64,000 nt of DNA from Pyxicephalus adspersus (lineage: Eukaryota; Chordata; Amphibia; Anura; Pyxicephalidae). Within the stretch, counting starts at the first letter, position 1; every line of letters begins with the position of its first letter. Under the pieces are notes generated by a model. That model searched no databases and was not told where the DNA came from. It was given only the letters and a program-made list of their open reading frames with translations. A program made the position numbers and the translations under genes. The DNA is taken from positions 130,643,205 to 130,707,204 of the forward strand of contig NC_092858.1 in assembly GCF_032062135.1 (NCBI RefSeq), written 5' to 3'. Below are positions 44,581 to 58,000 of this stretch, in pieces.

Positions 44581-46900
44581 AGATTAAATCAGTTAATTAA
44601 TTTATTATGTATTTTTTTCATGAAGCCACCAAAATGTGGATGGAATGGGACTGAATTACATAACTGTGATCTTTTAGAGGTTTTCCGATAATAGTTGTTC
44701 TTGGAATAGAAATGAAAACCCCACCACTGATAATCATCACCAGAACAAGAGATCAGGGCCAATTCATCATTGTATCCAGGTGACATATGTCAAAGTTAGG
44801 ACATTTATTTATTTGGCAGCTCCTGATTCAAGAAGTCCATGATCACTGCTGAACATTGAGTAATTTAAATGGCTTTAAGGATTTCTTTCTTTGCAGAGGA
44901 CTCAAAATTATTACGAAAGGCAATTTTTTTCCCCCTTGGGAATCCATTTATTATAACTGCCTTCATCACCAATGTCACCAGTAATGGTGAAGGTAAACTA
45001 AAACTTTTAAGGTGTCATATAAACAGAATTAAAGAGGAAATCTTTCAACAGGGGAACTTTTGTCCCAGAAAGGGTAGGTTGATGAACAATGTCAGGGGAC
45101 TGTTGTACACAGGCTAGATTTTTGCAGAGACGGGAGAAACTGTCTTCTGGCACTAATCATCTAGGGCGTGAATGTAACTTTAGTATAGAGAACATGTATA
45201 CAAAAAGAATTTCTACAATGCTGTGATAAAATGATTTTTGGTCAAATTTCGTATTGTACCTCCCCAGTTCATGGACTATACAAGTAGAATCCCCGGCCCC
45301 TTATTCCTTAGAATATTCTCTGTTACAGCTCTGTGCTGTATTCTTCTCATAAAAATAAACCTCATCTATCTTTGAAACTGCCTTCATCATCATCTACTCC
45401 CAATTCAATTTACATCTGGCTGAGCGTTGACCCTTCAACAGCCAACATCTTCACTCAGTCTTCCTCCTGGTCCAGCTTCTTAGGCCATCGTATTTTGTCA
45501 GTCTGGGATGATGTAACTTAAGGCACCAGGACATTTTGTGAATTTACACCGAGAAGGACATGAAGATTAAAGCAGAAAGATAGGTACAGATAGGTAGGAA
45601 ATATTGTACAAAAAAACAACGAATGTCCTCTTTAGTCCTTTAGCTGCAACTTCTCTATACAATTTAGCAAGCTTTCACATTTCTCCACCTGCAAATAAGA
45701 AAAAAAAAATAGGGTAGGAAATAATGTAAAGGTAGATGTTATGTAAACACAGAATCATTTTAAAATGTCTTGACAATTAAGCACATCGATGTAAAACATA
45801 AAGATTAGCAAACACCACTGAGCACTTTGCCCTAATAAAACTAAAACTGATAAGTTAGTAAGAGCAAAAAAACATCTTTTGAATTGGAACAGCAAAGTTT
45901 TCATGCATAATAGCATAGATAAAGCTAATGGTATGAAAAACCCATGTAAAGACCCACCCAACAAACAACCAATGTCAATGTGCCATTCCTTGCCATAAAA
46001 ATCATAGAGGGGTCTGAATATCCACAGAAGACCTAACAAAGGAAATCTACCCAAACCAAGTACCCAAAAAAAGTTGACCCATCAAGACTTTACACCTAAC
46101 AGCACCATTTTGCCAACATAATCATAATCAAAGACTTACACCTTACTCTATACTTTTAACTTTCATACTCCCTTTCACTATAGCTCAAGGGTGTCTTTGC
46201 TCTTTAGGAATATCCCCTATGTTCTTGTGCAATATAAGATATTTTTCTGTATACAAAAAAAATATTTCTTCTGATTAGTTATTGTGTGTACCCCAAAAGA
46301 GTTTATGTTATTTGATACAGTTTTGAATATGCTAAAAGGTTAAAAAAAACTTATGTGTCAATGCTTTTGGATTTTCTAGGTTAAACTGATACCAACACAT
46401 AGAGACTTGCAGATGTGTTAATGAGATGTGATTGAGCCAGGGGCCTGTATATGCTTATTTCCAAATGGTAAACAAGTGAGTTCATAAAGCTGCACCTGTG
46501 AACAGTTTTAACTTTACTATGTGGAAATTGATGAGGCTTTACAGGTTGTTTACGTGTAAGAAAATGCATTGTGACTGTTTCTTGGTTACCAAATTTCATG
46601 CTGCAGCAGTGAGGGAAAGAATCTAAATCAATAGCAAATGTAGCAGGTAAGTCCTAATCTACACAGTGCAAATTAATATATGATTTATAAACATTCTCTA
46701 GGATTTAAAAAATTGCTGATCCATGGTGTATCTTTGTGACCTAAAGCCCACACAGAGTCCAGTCTGTTCTGAATGCCATAATCATTGTAGGTTTTTCACA
46801 TCATTAGTCTATTGCTCTCAGTTGTTCAGATCTTATCTAAAGGGCCTGCAGTAAGAAAATTGGCAAGACCCAACATTCTGTATTATTACTAAATAATAGT
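44581..46900. other. no recognisable gene
   Basis: The ORF at 44869-45117 follows an acceptor-like TTTCTTTCTTTGCAG but shows no domain. The rest is AT-rich. Confidence 0.25.
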
Positions 46901-46906
46901 AATAGG

Positions 46907-47345
46907 CAGTGGCTAGATATACAAAAGACAAATATGGTTGTCACCATGGACAGTGGCTAGATATACAAGACAGATTTGGTTGTCACCATGGACAGTGGCT
47001 AGATATACATGACAAATATGGTTGTCACCAGTGTTCTCCCCAGAAATGTTTTTCAGCCGGGTGCTAGGAAGCTGTAGCCGGGTGGTAAAAAAGGGGGTGT
47101 GGCAAAACAGGGCAAATTTAGTGCTGCCAGTTGTTCATGCCATGGGTATCCAGTAACCTCTTATTGTTTCAGTGTTCTACCTTCTCCCAATTATTTGTTA
47201 CAACTTTGTAATGCCTGCCCTGTTAGTATATCCAATTTTTCTATTCTATGTATTTTGCCACAACTGTCCGGACAGTGGCTAGATATACAAGACAAATATG
47301 GTTGTCACCATGGACAGTGGCTAGATGTACAAGACAAATCTTTTT
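46907..47345. repeat. 42-bp minisatellite split by an insertion
   Basis: The word CAGTGGCTAGATATACA recurs at 46907, 46951, 46993, 47273 and 47315. Steps are 44 and 42 bp before the break and 42 bp after it. Each unit reads on through GACAAATATGGTTGTCACCATGG in pieces. The array is interrupted between 47030 and 47270. Confidence 0.88.
47031..47269. mobile_element. insertion within the minisatellite (about 239 bp)
   Basis: It begins GTGTTCTCCCCAGAAATG and contains AGCCGGGTGCTAGGAAGC, words I associate with a dispersed vertebrate DNA repeat. It replaces about one base of the 42-bp unit. No inverted terminus or target duplication is evident. Confidence 0.5.
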
Positions 47346-47349
47346 CTAT

Positions 47350-49700
47350 ACACATAGAAAAAGATTTTTAAACATAGGCATACCATGAAGATTTTTTACA
47401 ATATGCTGACCACTTTCACACTGTATAAGCTCATTCATGTGACGTTTGGAATCCTTAGCTTTCACATATATTTATATTTAAAAAAAAATGTTTTTGAGAC
47501 AATATAATTTTTATTGATGTTGAATTTATATTGAAGACGTGAAACAGTGCTTTACAATGGCTTTGGACTGGACAGTGGATAATGAACCTACACAAATATT
47601 GAAATACCAAGCCCTGTTCAGAAACATCACATCCATTCATTTACAAAAATAATACATTTATTTAATTATCAGGATGTAGAGGTGAGCAAAACAGAAAACG
47701 AAACATAGAAAAAAGTCATCCTGGTCTTGAAATTTCTCCGGATTTGGAATTCTTAATGGAAATTAAAGGTTTATAATGATTATTTTTTGTACGGCATGAA
47801 AACAGTCTTAATCCATTTTTTTCTGTTTCATTGACCTCTAATAGTGCTGAGATAACAGGTGAATTTTTAGACAACAAAGTGTGACTGTTAACCCAATGAA
47901 ATCACAGCAATTAATTCAATTTATACACAGGCAACTGTTTTTTTCATATTATAGGTGTTAACTAAGAAAAATCACAGCATCATCTGGTGGGATTTCAAAC
48001 ACCACATGGCAGGCACATAATTAACAGCCAAAAAGTTCAGCACTAAAAACAGCTTATGGTTGTGTTTACTGTGCTAGGCTGTCTGCTGGACTATACTCCC
48101 CTTTAATGTGTGTGTATAATACAGTAGCCGTGTCTTCAGAATCAAGTCAGAGGTGACCTTTTGCTTTTTTCAACACACATACTTTAGAGATTGCCTGGAA
48201 TGACACAAAGTTCGAGGCTGAAAATACTTTGAAGTGCTGGGGAGAATGCCTTTTATAACAGAATGAAAGTAGTGGTGCATGATTTAAATTGCTGGCTTGC
48301 TGTGTTTTACTTATATATATATTTATATCTTTATCTATATAATACATCCTCTAGTACAATTACTTCTCTAAATAGGTGTAACTGGAGTTTTTACTTTTTA
48401 TTGCAAGTAAGCATGTGTATAATTTACAAGTTTATAGATTGCTGAATGTTGGATTTCTAAAAAATACATTGTTATAAAATGTTTATTTCAGACACAACTA
48501 AAAACTTTAAAAGGACCTTTATAAGCCTGCCCTGCCTAGGTTTTGCAAAGCATTTCTTGGTTCTGCTGCTCCTAATGCTCCTTGCCATATTGCCATATAA
48601 CTGCATATTGTCATATTAAACTGTATTTTGTTTATGATTGCTGAATGTAAGAAATGTTGCATGTTCAGTGACAGACATTCTGTACTAACGATCCATAAAC
48701 AGGAGAAAAACAAACAGAACATTAATACAAATTACTTGTTGTTTTAAAAAATTAATTTCTGACATCTATGGAGGCTGAAAACTTCCAATCAACTGTGACA
48801 GCTATGAAAACATTGCAACTAAATATTAACTTATTTCCACTTATGTGTACCACTGTAAAAGAGAAGGCTAGTTTTTTATCTGGAAGGAAAAATGAATATT
48901 AATTCAGCTCTGCAAAGCACTTTAACCTTGATGACCTAATGGCTTTGCTCCATAGAAGACAAGTCATCTTGTGCATCGAAGTCCTTAGGATTGATACACA
49001 CAGGCATGTATTTCAATCCAATTAAACCATTTGATCTGGGATTTAGACGTAAAGATGTGCTTCCAATATATTGCTACCAACAGATTTATTTCGTTACTCC
49101 ATTGGTTGTGAAACAATCAGAAGTACGCGAGTTATATCATGTGTACAAACAATCTCTCAGAAAGAGAATCAGAATGGCAGAATGTTGCACATGTGGAGTG
49201 ATTTGTAGCATCTAACTACTTGTAATCATATGATCTATCAAATTGGTTGGTCAAATGCAAAGATAGCAGCAGCATGTGTACCTAGTCTTAGATATGGCGG
49301 TCCAACAAACAAGAAAGTCAGTCCTGTACAGAAAATTGGCACAGGTACTTCCTGTAATTTTATGGGGTGACAATTGTAAAACAGTTGTACTACTTCATTG
49401 TTCGGTTATAGGTTCCCCTGGATGAGACTACAAGCAGCTGCACCAACACACATGGCACACACAGTCCACCACTGTAAAATGGTTCACGCAATAATGTACA
49501 GCTAATGTTAAATTGAATGAATGTAGACAGAAGGGGATCAGCAACAGTAAAATGCCATAGTATTAAAAAAAAAGATGAAAAAGTCAAGCCAATAGTTTAA
49601 TATACACTGAGATCCTGCACTTACAGTTAATAGGGGGACAATGTTTTGTCTCTGTCTCCCCATTGCACTCCTGCATTGTCATCCTGTCACTTAGCTTCTT
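47350..49700. other. no recognisable feature
   Basis: AT-rich with no supported gene or named repeat. Confidence 0.3.
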
Positions 49701-49708
49701 ATAGAGAC

Positions 49709-50541
49709 TAGTGTTGGTGTTCGAATTCAGGTTGTCCTTATATTCCACCCGAATATGGCTGTTCGAATTTGGATAGACCCAACATGAAAAACACGGGACT
49801 CGACGACGCAAATTTGTGTGTAAAAAAATGTGTTAAAAGAAAAAAATTAATGTTAAAGTAATTTATTGAATGTGTGTGATTTGTGTAACTAACTTATAAT
49901 TTTTTACAGGTTATCCCACAATGACAGAATGATTCCCATGGCTGCACAGCAGTGGGAATCCTCCTGTCAGTGTGGGATCCCTGGGCACTAGAGGTTAAAT
50001 GAGGCTCAAGCCTCAAGCGTCATCAGGATTTTTCTTTCCCCAGCCAATCACAGAGCACTAGAGGTGAATGAATGGGGAGACTTGTCCCAATTTAGTCTCT
50101 AGTGCTGGGGATCTTCTCAATGAATGCGGCTGAGTCAACATTTATTGAGAACAGTGCGTGATCCATGGCACTAGAAGGTAACTAACCTCTAGTGCAGGGG
50201 ATCTTCTCAATGAATGCGCCGCGTCGCATTCATAACCTCTAGTGCTCTCTGATTGACTGAGGAAAGCTTCCCTCAGCTAATCAGGGAGCACTATCCCTAT
50301 TCCTGGATAGATTTTCTCTACAGGACTCTGTGTTCTTGGATAGAGAAACTCTATCCAGAAACACATACAACTAGTAAAGAGCTGCAAGAGCAATCAGGGG
50401 AGCGGAGCTGTCAGCTCTGCTCCCCTGATTGCTCTTGCAGTTCTTCACAGTACCGAAAAATAACCGGAATTATCCCACCATTGACTTTAATCGTGTTCGA
50501 ATAGCTGTCAAATTGAATAGTGAGATATTGGACCAACACTA
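49709..50541. mobile_element. hAT-like foldback element (copy B, 833 bp)
   Basis: The ends TAGTGTTGGT and ACCAACACTA form a perfect 10-bp TIR. Flanks ATAGAGAC (49701-49708) and ATAAAGAT (50542-50549) agree at 6 of 8 positions, fitting an 8-bp hAT duplication. The interior contains several hairpins: 49931-49960, 50160-50203 (the GATC-bounded CACTAGAGGTTAA module also found at 12650, 12928 and 53932) and 50382-50440 (29-bp arms, one mismatch, 1-nt loop). No transposase. Confidence 0.8.
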
Positions 50542-50544
50542 ATA

Positions 50545-53115
50545 AAGATTACAAAATAGTGTTTTGGCACATGCTACACAGCCACCATCCTTTGTTGTCA
50601 CCCCCTGCCGGGGAAATGCAAAAAGTTCTGCAGCAGATCAGCTGCACTGAGATGACACAATTGATGAAAAAAATAAATAAAATCATATTTTTAATGGTAC
50701 AGAGGGCTTTATAAAACTAAATGTTATTTTGTTAGGGTTTACATCTATTTTAATATTTTCTTTCTACCTCCAGTATCTAGCTATCATCTCACTTTGGCAA
50801 TAGTCACACTTACTAATAGTGATATTTGAGAGGTAGGGACCAAATACGTTGGATAAGTTATGCTTTTTTATCATTTGCTTAGTCTGAATTGTCAAGGCAT
50901 GTGACTGGTTTATGGACTTTTAACAAGATTACATGCATAGAAGACACTTGATAGCTAATATAAAAGCAATATAAAAGTTTATTTGCTAATTCTTCACTCT
51001 TCTGACAACTATGGCAATTTCATTATCTCTGTGAAGCCCTATCATTCTTTTCTGTTCAGCAGGAACAAATGCATTACCCATTTACATTTGCAGCTGGTAT
51101 ACTGTTTGCATATCAGTGTGGAACACTTTCACTGCAGTTTTGTGGCACACTAGAGAGCATTAATAGTGCTGTTCAATAGTAAAATTGCTTTATGTTTTTT
51201 GCTTAAGACAACATAACAAGTCTTGACTTGCTTCCCATGGTGCATTTGTACACTTGTCTGAGGCTGGAACAACTAATTTACCATTTAATTTGTTCTACAA
51301 ATCATGTTTATTTTTATAAAGCTTCAAATCACATAATTATCCTCTTTTTTCTGAATTCTTAGCAATTTTTATTGCCTACATAATCCTAAAGTATTGCTGT
51401 GTATTAAACAATGAGAACTGATAGTCTTTGAGAAGGAACATAATTTAGAACTCAAATCAAATCGATATTTTTGGTGTCTTTTAGATTAAATACCCAAACT
51501 TTACTCTAATATCAAGTGTTTGATGACCAGCTATATTTATTATAAAAATTATCAATCCCAATATACATCCTTATAAACTCCCTCCCTAAACGACCAATAT
51601 ATCCTAATAACTCATGTACTATTAATAGCTAAATGATGCAAAGAGTCCAAGCAGACATGACTGAAAGTAATAATTGTGATAAGGAAGTCTATTGTGTTCC
51701 TAAAGCTCAATATCAATAGTCAAAAAAATTAAGATAAAAAGTCAGCTGCAAAACAAAAAGGTAGCTCCTGCTGCAATACTTCCCTTTATCTGGCATTGTC
51801 ACCCTCAGAAACTCAGATTGATAACAGCTTGAAAAATATATATGTATACCAGTTTTGTTCTCCAAGGGAGATTGGTAGCAGTAGAAATGTGGAAAAAGGG
51901 GGGATGGATTTCGGCTTTCAGTACCTACACAGGGTGCACATGATTCTCATAATTTATGATAACGAATTCACTCTAGCATTAACAGCACAATATTGTTCAG
52001 GATCAGTTTTTGGGGAACTTCTTCATGAAACGATCACCTGGAATTATAATGAAAGTCCCAAGTTTTAAAAAGTTTAACCTTTACCCCTGTGTAAAAAAAA
52101 GAAAGTTGACTTTACTAACACAGTGCCCCACTTCCTCCTCAGTCCAGTGCCAATGGTCTACTTTGGGTATGATGGGACTTTGAAAAGAACAACACACTGC
52201 CATTATGCCTATTTCATATAAGCCCTGGCTATAGTTTACATACCACAGAGTGTGCATTATGTAGGTTGGGTGCACAGTGACCAGGAGTGGAAGAATGAGC
52301 ACTCCCCCACACCCTCCACAAAAGAAGAAGATGCTACATGTCAATGACAATGTATATTAGAGTTTTAAAATGCCAAAACTAATATGATGTTTTAATAATT
52401 AGGTTTACTACAACCACAGCACACAATGACAGTTATGAATTTGACACTCCTGGAAACGGACATTAGCTATAATAAAAGTCTGACAACAGTGAAGATTTGA
52501 GGTAAGTATTCTTTTTTATTTGAAGGCTGCTACCAGTTAATTTTTTTCAGACAGTGACAAGGTCACTTTAATGAAGTAAACAACTTTGTTTTACAAGGGA
52601 GTAATAGAATAGTACAAAATGTATCCACTAAACCCTTGAACTGATCTCCAAATTCCATTTGAATAATATTAAGTATCATCAACAGAAGGGAAAATTAGGT
52701 CAAAAGCTTTCAACACTTTTGAGGTTTTCCAGTAAAATGTTCTTTTTTCTGCATTAAATCTAGACCACAATATTCTCAATTAATATGAGAGACAATGGAG
52801 AAGACACAAGAAATGATCTATTATTGTTTTTCTACTAAGGTTGTACAGTTAGCAATACCATTTGTCCTCCCAGCTTTGCTTATAATAGTAGTGATCAGAC
52901 AAAGATTCATTTAATAATGCAAATATAATATTACCTTTGTAAGGTAGTACTTTTAAATAAAACCACTCAAAATGGAACAGGGCTGCATATTGGAAAGCTT
53001 CTAACAATGATCTGCAGAAAAAAAATAAAAAAGGAAATTCATTTAGCCTCTCTATCCTTAATATTCTGCATATATTGGATGTGATTGGTAATGGATGTTC
53101 GCCATAAATGTGACA
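50545..53115. other. no recognisable gene
   Basis: AT-rich. ORFs of up to 110 codons have no domains. Confidence 0.3.
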
Positions 53116-53124
53116 ATAGACTAT

Positions 53125-53293
53125 CATTAACCTGGGTGATCCAACAAACCTGGAGTGGATCTGGTCCAGGACTGAGAACATTTGCCAACTAATACCAAAT
53201 TTTTTGTTAGCACTCCATGTTTGCTGGATTAGCTAGGTTCACCCATGATACTCTATCTTGTCCAGTCGTGGGGAGCTTTGATCAATCAGGCCC
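53125..53293. mobile_element. frog-type MITE, ATCAGGCC family, left-truncated
   Basis: It matches the interior and right end of 15255-15480: CCTGGGTGATCCAACAAACC, TTTGCTGGATTAGCTAGGTTC, and the terminus AGCTTTGATCAATCAGGCCC. Confidence 0.7.
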
Positions 53294-53661
53294 ATTCTAT
53301 ACAGAGCCCTGTGCCATATGTAAATGAATGTAATAATTACTACTGCCTTACAAGTCTTAATATTATATTTGTGCTAAAAAAAAATAAGAAGGGGGAGAGA
53401 CTGAACTTGTATTGGCAAAATTAAACCATGTTTGAGACAGGAAAACCCAGGAACAGTCCAATCAGGTTTCCCCTTCCCTTTTATTCAACTAGACAGCTAA
53501 CAATCTCAATAAAGGAAAACATTATACAGCAGGGCCATTACATGCAACAAACAAAACATTGGCTGTTCTTGATAAACAGGGCCCCTAAAGGGTCCCCCAA
53601 AACAACAAGTGCATTCTTAGTATTCTGCCAGCCATCAGTTTTTGTATTAAGCAGCTCCCTC

Positions 53662-54148
53662 TAGGGATGAGCTAACAAGTTTTTAAAACTTGATTTTGCT
53701 GTGAATACGGCCGTTAACGCTTACTGAAATTGTAAGCGAGAACGACCGATGTAAATTCGCAGATCAAGCTCAAATTTTTATTAATAAACAAATTTCAAAA
53801 AACAAAAACTGCAGACTGTGCTGATCAATTACTGCAGCGCCGACTGCATTCATTGATCATTTCAATCTGCGATCCCCGGCACTAGAGAATAAATGGGGAC
53901 TCCATTAAGAGTTCATCTGCAGTTCAACTGCGATCCCCGGGAACTAGAGGTTAATTAACCTCAAGTGCCGGTGATCACAAATAGGGGGATACCCAGTATG
54001 CTGAACTAATGCCCTGAGAATCCTCCTGTAAAGATTTCCCGGATCTTCCGATGCTTTTGGGAAATCTGTTTGCCGAAATTTCGAGGACTCATCGGAAGTT
54101 CAAGGAAATGTTTCCTGAGATTGCCAGTGGCATTCTGGCTCATCCCTA
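53662..54148 (+). mobile_element. hAT-like foldback element (copy C, 487 bp, intact ends)
   Basis: The ends TAGGGATGAGC and GCTCATCCCTA form a perfect 11-bp TIR of the TAGNG type. Flanks GCTCCCTC (53654-53661) and GCTCCCAC (54149-54156) differ at one base, an 8-bp target duplication as made by hAT transposases. The left 110 bp is the terminal module seen at the right end of copies A and D. The interior has the GATC-bounded hairpin 53932-53976. No transposase. Confidence 0.88.
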
Positions 54149-54253
54149 GCTCCCACAGGAGAGAGCCCATCATTCAGCTTACATATATTAAGGTAAGATG
54201 TGGATGTATGAATGGAAGCTTTATCATATGCAAGAAAGGGTCCAGAGTGTACT

Positions 54254-55082
54254 NNNNNNNNNNNNNNNNNNNNNNNNNNNNNNNNNNNNNNNNNNNNNNN
54301 NNNNNNNNNNNNNNNNNNNNNNNNNNNNNNNNNNNNNNNNNNNNNNNNNNNNNNNNNNNNNNNNNNNNNNNNNNNNNNNNNNNNNNNNNNNNNNNNNNNN
54401 NNNNNNNNNNNNNNNNNNNNNNNNNNNNNNNNNNNNNNNNNNNNNNNNNNNNNNNNNNNNNNNNNNNNNNNNNNNNNNNNNNNNNNNNNNNNNNNNNNNN
54501 NNNNNNNNNNNNNNNNNNNNNNNNNNNNNNNNNNNNNNNNNNNNNNNNNNNNNNNNNNNNNNNNNNNNNNNNNNNNNNNNNNNNNNNNNNNNNNNNNNNN
54601 NNNNNNNNNNNNNNNNNNNNNNNNNNNNNNNNNNNNNNNNNNNNNNNNNNNNNNNNNNNNNNNNNNNNNNNNNNNNNNNNNNNNNNNNNNNNNNNNNNNN
54701 NNNNNNNNNNNNNNNNNNNNNNNNNNNNNNNNNNNNNNNNNNNNNNNNNNNNNNNNNNNNNNNNNNNNNNNNNNNNNNNNNNNNNNNNNNNNNNNNNNNN
54801 NNNNNNNNNNNNNNNNNNNNNNNNNNNNNNNNNNNNNNNNNNNNNNNNNNNNNNNNNNNNNNNNNNNNNNNNNNNNNNNNNNNNNNNNNNNNNNNNNNNN
54901 NNNNNNNNNNNNNNNNNNNNNNNNNNNNNNNNNNNNNNNNNNNNNNNNNNNNNNNNNNNNNNNNNNNNNNNNNNNNNNNNNNNNNNNNNNNNNNNNNNNN
55001 NNNNNNNNNNNNNNNNNNNNNNNNNNNNNNNNNNNNNNNNNNNNNNNNNNNNNNNNNNNNNNNNNNNNNNNNNNNNNNNNNN
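54254..55082. other. assembly gap (829 N)
   Basis: Run of N. ORFs drawn through it are artefacts. Confidence 0.99.
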
Positions 55083-58000
55083 TTTCCTTTCAGTATGAGG
55101 ACCTTAAATGTCAGTGATTAAATGTTTCCATGGAGATTTGTCTGACTTTCTGTAATGTAGCCACATCACTTACGCCCACTCACTGAGTGATAAATGATAA
55201 TGGCTGTGTGGTCTGTTGTACCCTATCATGCTAAAAGAAAGCTTTGCCACTGTACTAGTAAAACAATTATCAATAGATGCTGCTTTGGCTTTGAAAATGA
55301 TGCACATCATTTTTATTACTATGCAGACACAATCAATCAGTTGACAAATAACTATTTACATAAATTTAAATGTATTATTAAAATTCACAAGTTTATGGCA
55401 CCAATAAACTTATGAATCTTTTTATGCTCATGTAATAGGTGTTTGCAGGAAAAGAGGGGGGTCAATTTATAACTGCACTTTTAAAAAAGGTAAAGTTTGC
55501 AGTTTAGGTAAATTCCAGGTGCAAAAACATGTTATTTAAATGTACAATCGTTGTTTGTGAAGAGTAACAAACAATGATTAATTGGCATAGAGAATTCCTA
55601 TAATTAAGCCCCTGAAGCTGAAGTTTTATTTACATATGGTTTTCCTTTTCCCCTTTATCAACACAGAAATGATAAACCTTTGGAAACAAAACCATTTTTG
55701 TTACCTTATTGTAGACCCAATAACATCATTATTGTCTTTCTATCTTTTTGCATGGCTAATATGGATAGGGGGGTTGGCAGGGTGCTGCTTAGGAAGCATT
55801 ATGAAAATAGGAAGGTGCTGTTAATAGGTAAATATCAGACTACCCCAGGTATTGCCCTCATGTCTTGTCGAGGCTCAATGACTAAAAGAAAGATAATGAA
55901 CACAAGGTGCAGGCCAGGGACCTGGGAGACGCTAGGAATCCATGTGAGGTATAAATGATACTGGATGTCCTCCACTTTGGGAACTGAGGCTGCATAGAGT
56001 TCTTTGGACACTAACGGCTTTTCAGGAACAATGTCATACAAATATCTGAACAGCCAAATAGCGTGACCTGTTGGCTATTTTCATTCTTCCTGGTATAGGT
56101 TATTGATTATTTATTAGACATTGAACTGTATTAGAAGAGGCAAAGAATCCTATTTCCATGAAAACGAATACTAAAAGTGCCTTAATAATTAATGAAAAAG
56201 TAGTTGGAGCTTCCACTAGTAAACATGTTATTGGACCATATAACCCCTTTGTCAATGTTCTAGATGAGCACATGGAGTTGTTCATACTCCACAGTGAATA
56301 TTCCTTCTCCAGACCTGGTCAAATTAAGGTTGGATCTATACAAAAAATTGTTTCCTTCCACCTAGTTAACTAATCAACAACTGCCACAACCCTATATATA
56401 TCAGAATATGAAAACCAACAAACAAGCACATAGAACTTTTTAGGCAGTAATAAATCGAGTCATCTATGGATTTACATTACAATGTATTTCATTAAAACAT
56501 CACAATATTAAACACTAACATTTATTCTCTAAATTAAAAAAGAACATAGACATAAAAACATAGCCATCATGAGGTATGTATCTATATGTGCATGGAGACC
56601 TTTGATGAAAGCTAAGTTCTCCCATCCAATGTAGTATACTTCAGATGACCAGGGGAACTTCCTCCGTGGAACATTGGCAAAACGTTTTTTATATACGACA
56701 TTAATCTCTCCATGATTGTAGATCAATTTGCCAGTATAACAAATATCAGCTTATTCTTGTAGTTTATATTCATTCAGAATGTTAAAAACCCGATAAGTGT
56801 AACTGCTCAAATCAATATTATCGTGTCATCTGTCTTAGCTATGGCTGCTCCGTATAGCAGCCCTACATACCATCTTGTTCCTACTGGAACGCTGCTACTG
56901 CACGGCTGAACTTTTATATGGGTGCTGCTGACGTACTAGCGTTGCATGTGGAGGGCGACCACCTCCCCTAGCCGGGGAGAAAGCGCTGCCCAAATTGATT
57001 TTGGGTTGGAGCTAATCTTATCTGACAGAAATCTTTATAATACAATACAACCCTAAAATATACCCTAACTATAACATATATAATTATTTTCTGTGAAGTC
57101 AGGTAGCATATTACCTTTACTATACTTTTATTGATTTCTGGTGCTCGGTTGTCTCCTATATGACCTTTGTTTAAATTGTATACTCTAGTTTTTTACATGG
57201 CAGATGAAAAATTTCAAAGTGTTATATTTCTGCCTCCAAGTAGTGTCATATTATGTTCTCTGAAAAAAAAGAGTTATAGGAAAGGATATGAAATGAAATA
57301 TTATCTTGCTATGATTGTAAACATAAACCTTTGATAAACTGCTTCTGTAATCGCTTTTGAGCCATTAATATTTTTTTGGCAATAGTTACTCATAGATGGT
57401 GGACAGGGGTTTCCTGTTTGAATATATGCACACAGATTACTTTTACTGTAATTTGCCATTTATTTCAGAGACAAATATCACATATTCTTTTTCACAGTCT
57501 AGAATGAGAAATTGCTAGTGTTTGTCTTTAATTAACACCATGTCATGCAAGGCACATTTCAATCTGGTAAACATGTTTTTAATAAATATTTTAAGTTAGT
57601 TTAACAAGTACAGGAAAGATGTAATTAAATTGAAATACACTTTGTATATATGCATTTTTGTACAATAAAGTAAATAGGGGAAGCATTTGGAGCTTAAAGG
57701 TAAAGAGAAGGTAAGGAACCTTGTGGGTTTTGCACAATAATTGTACATAGCTCAATGTATTTTAAAAAAAGAGATATATTATTATATGTTTTCGGAAATT
57801 ATCAAGTTGATAAAATTAAATATCCTACTCCAGCCCTCAGGGGTCAGGAGCCACACATATGGAGTGTGTCACTCCCAATTATTAAAGCCAGACCCCTTTT
57901 TAGGTTTTGGACCTTCCTTGATAAAAAATGGGATAGTGAACATGTGTGCCTCCTCTTCTATCCATAAAAAGTTCTCTGAAATCTGGCTTTGGAAAAAAAA

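Noticed and set aside
46907..47345. CRISPR-like spaced repeats
   Set aside because: Units are contiguous 42-bp tandem repeats with no unique spacers.
54157..54195. Short exon between the foldback element and the gap
   Set aside because: CCCACAG..ATTAAG|GTAAGAT looks splice-like but is about 35 nt, and the acceptor lies in the MITE target duplication.
54070..55121. Three 300-342-residue ORFs
   Set aside because: They run through the 829-N gap and are artefacts.
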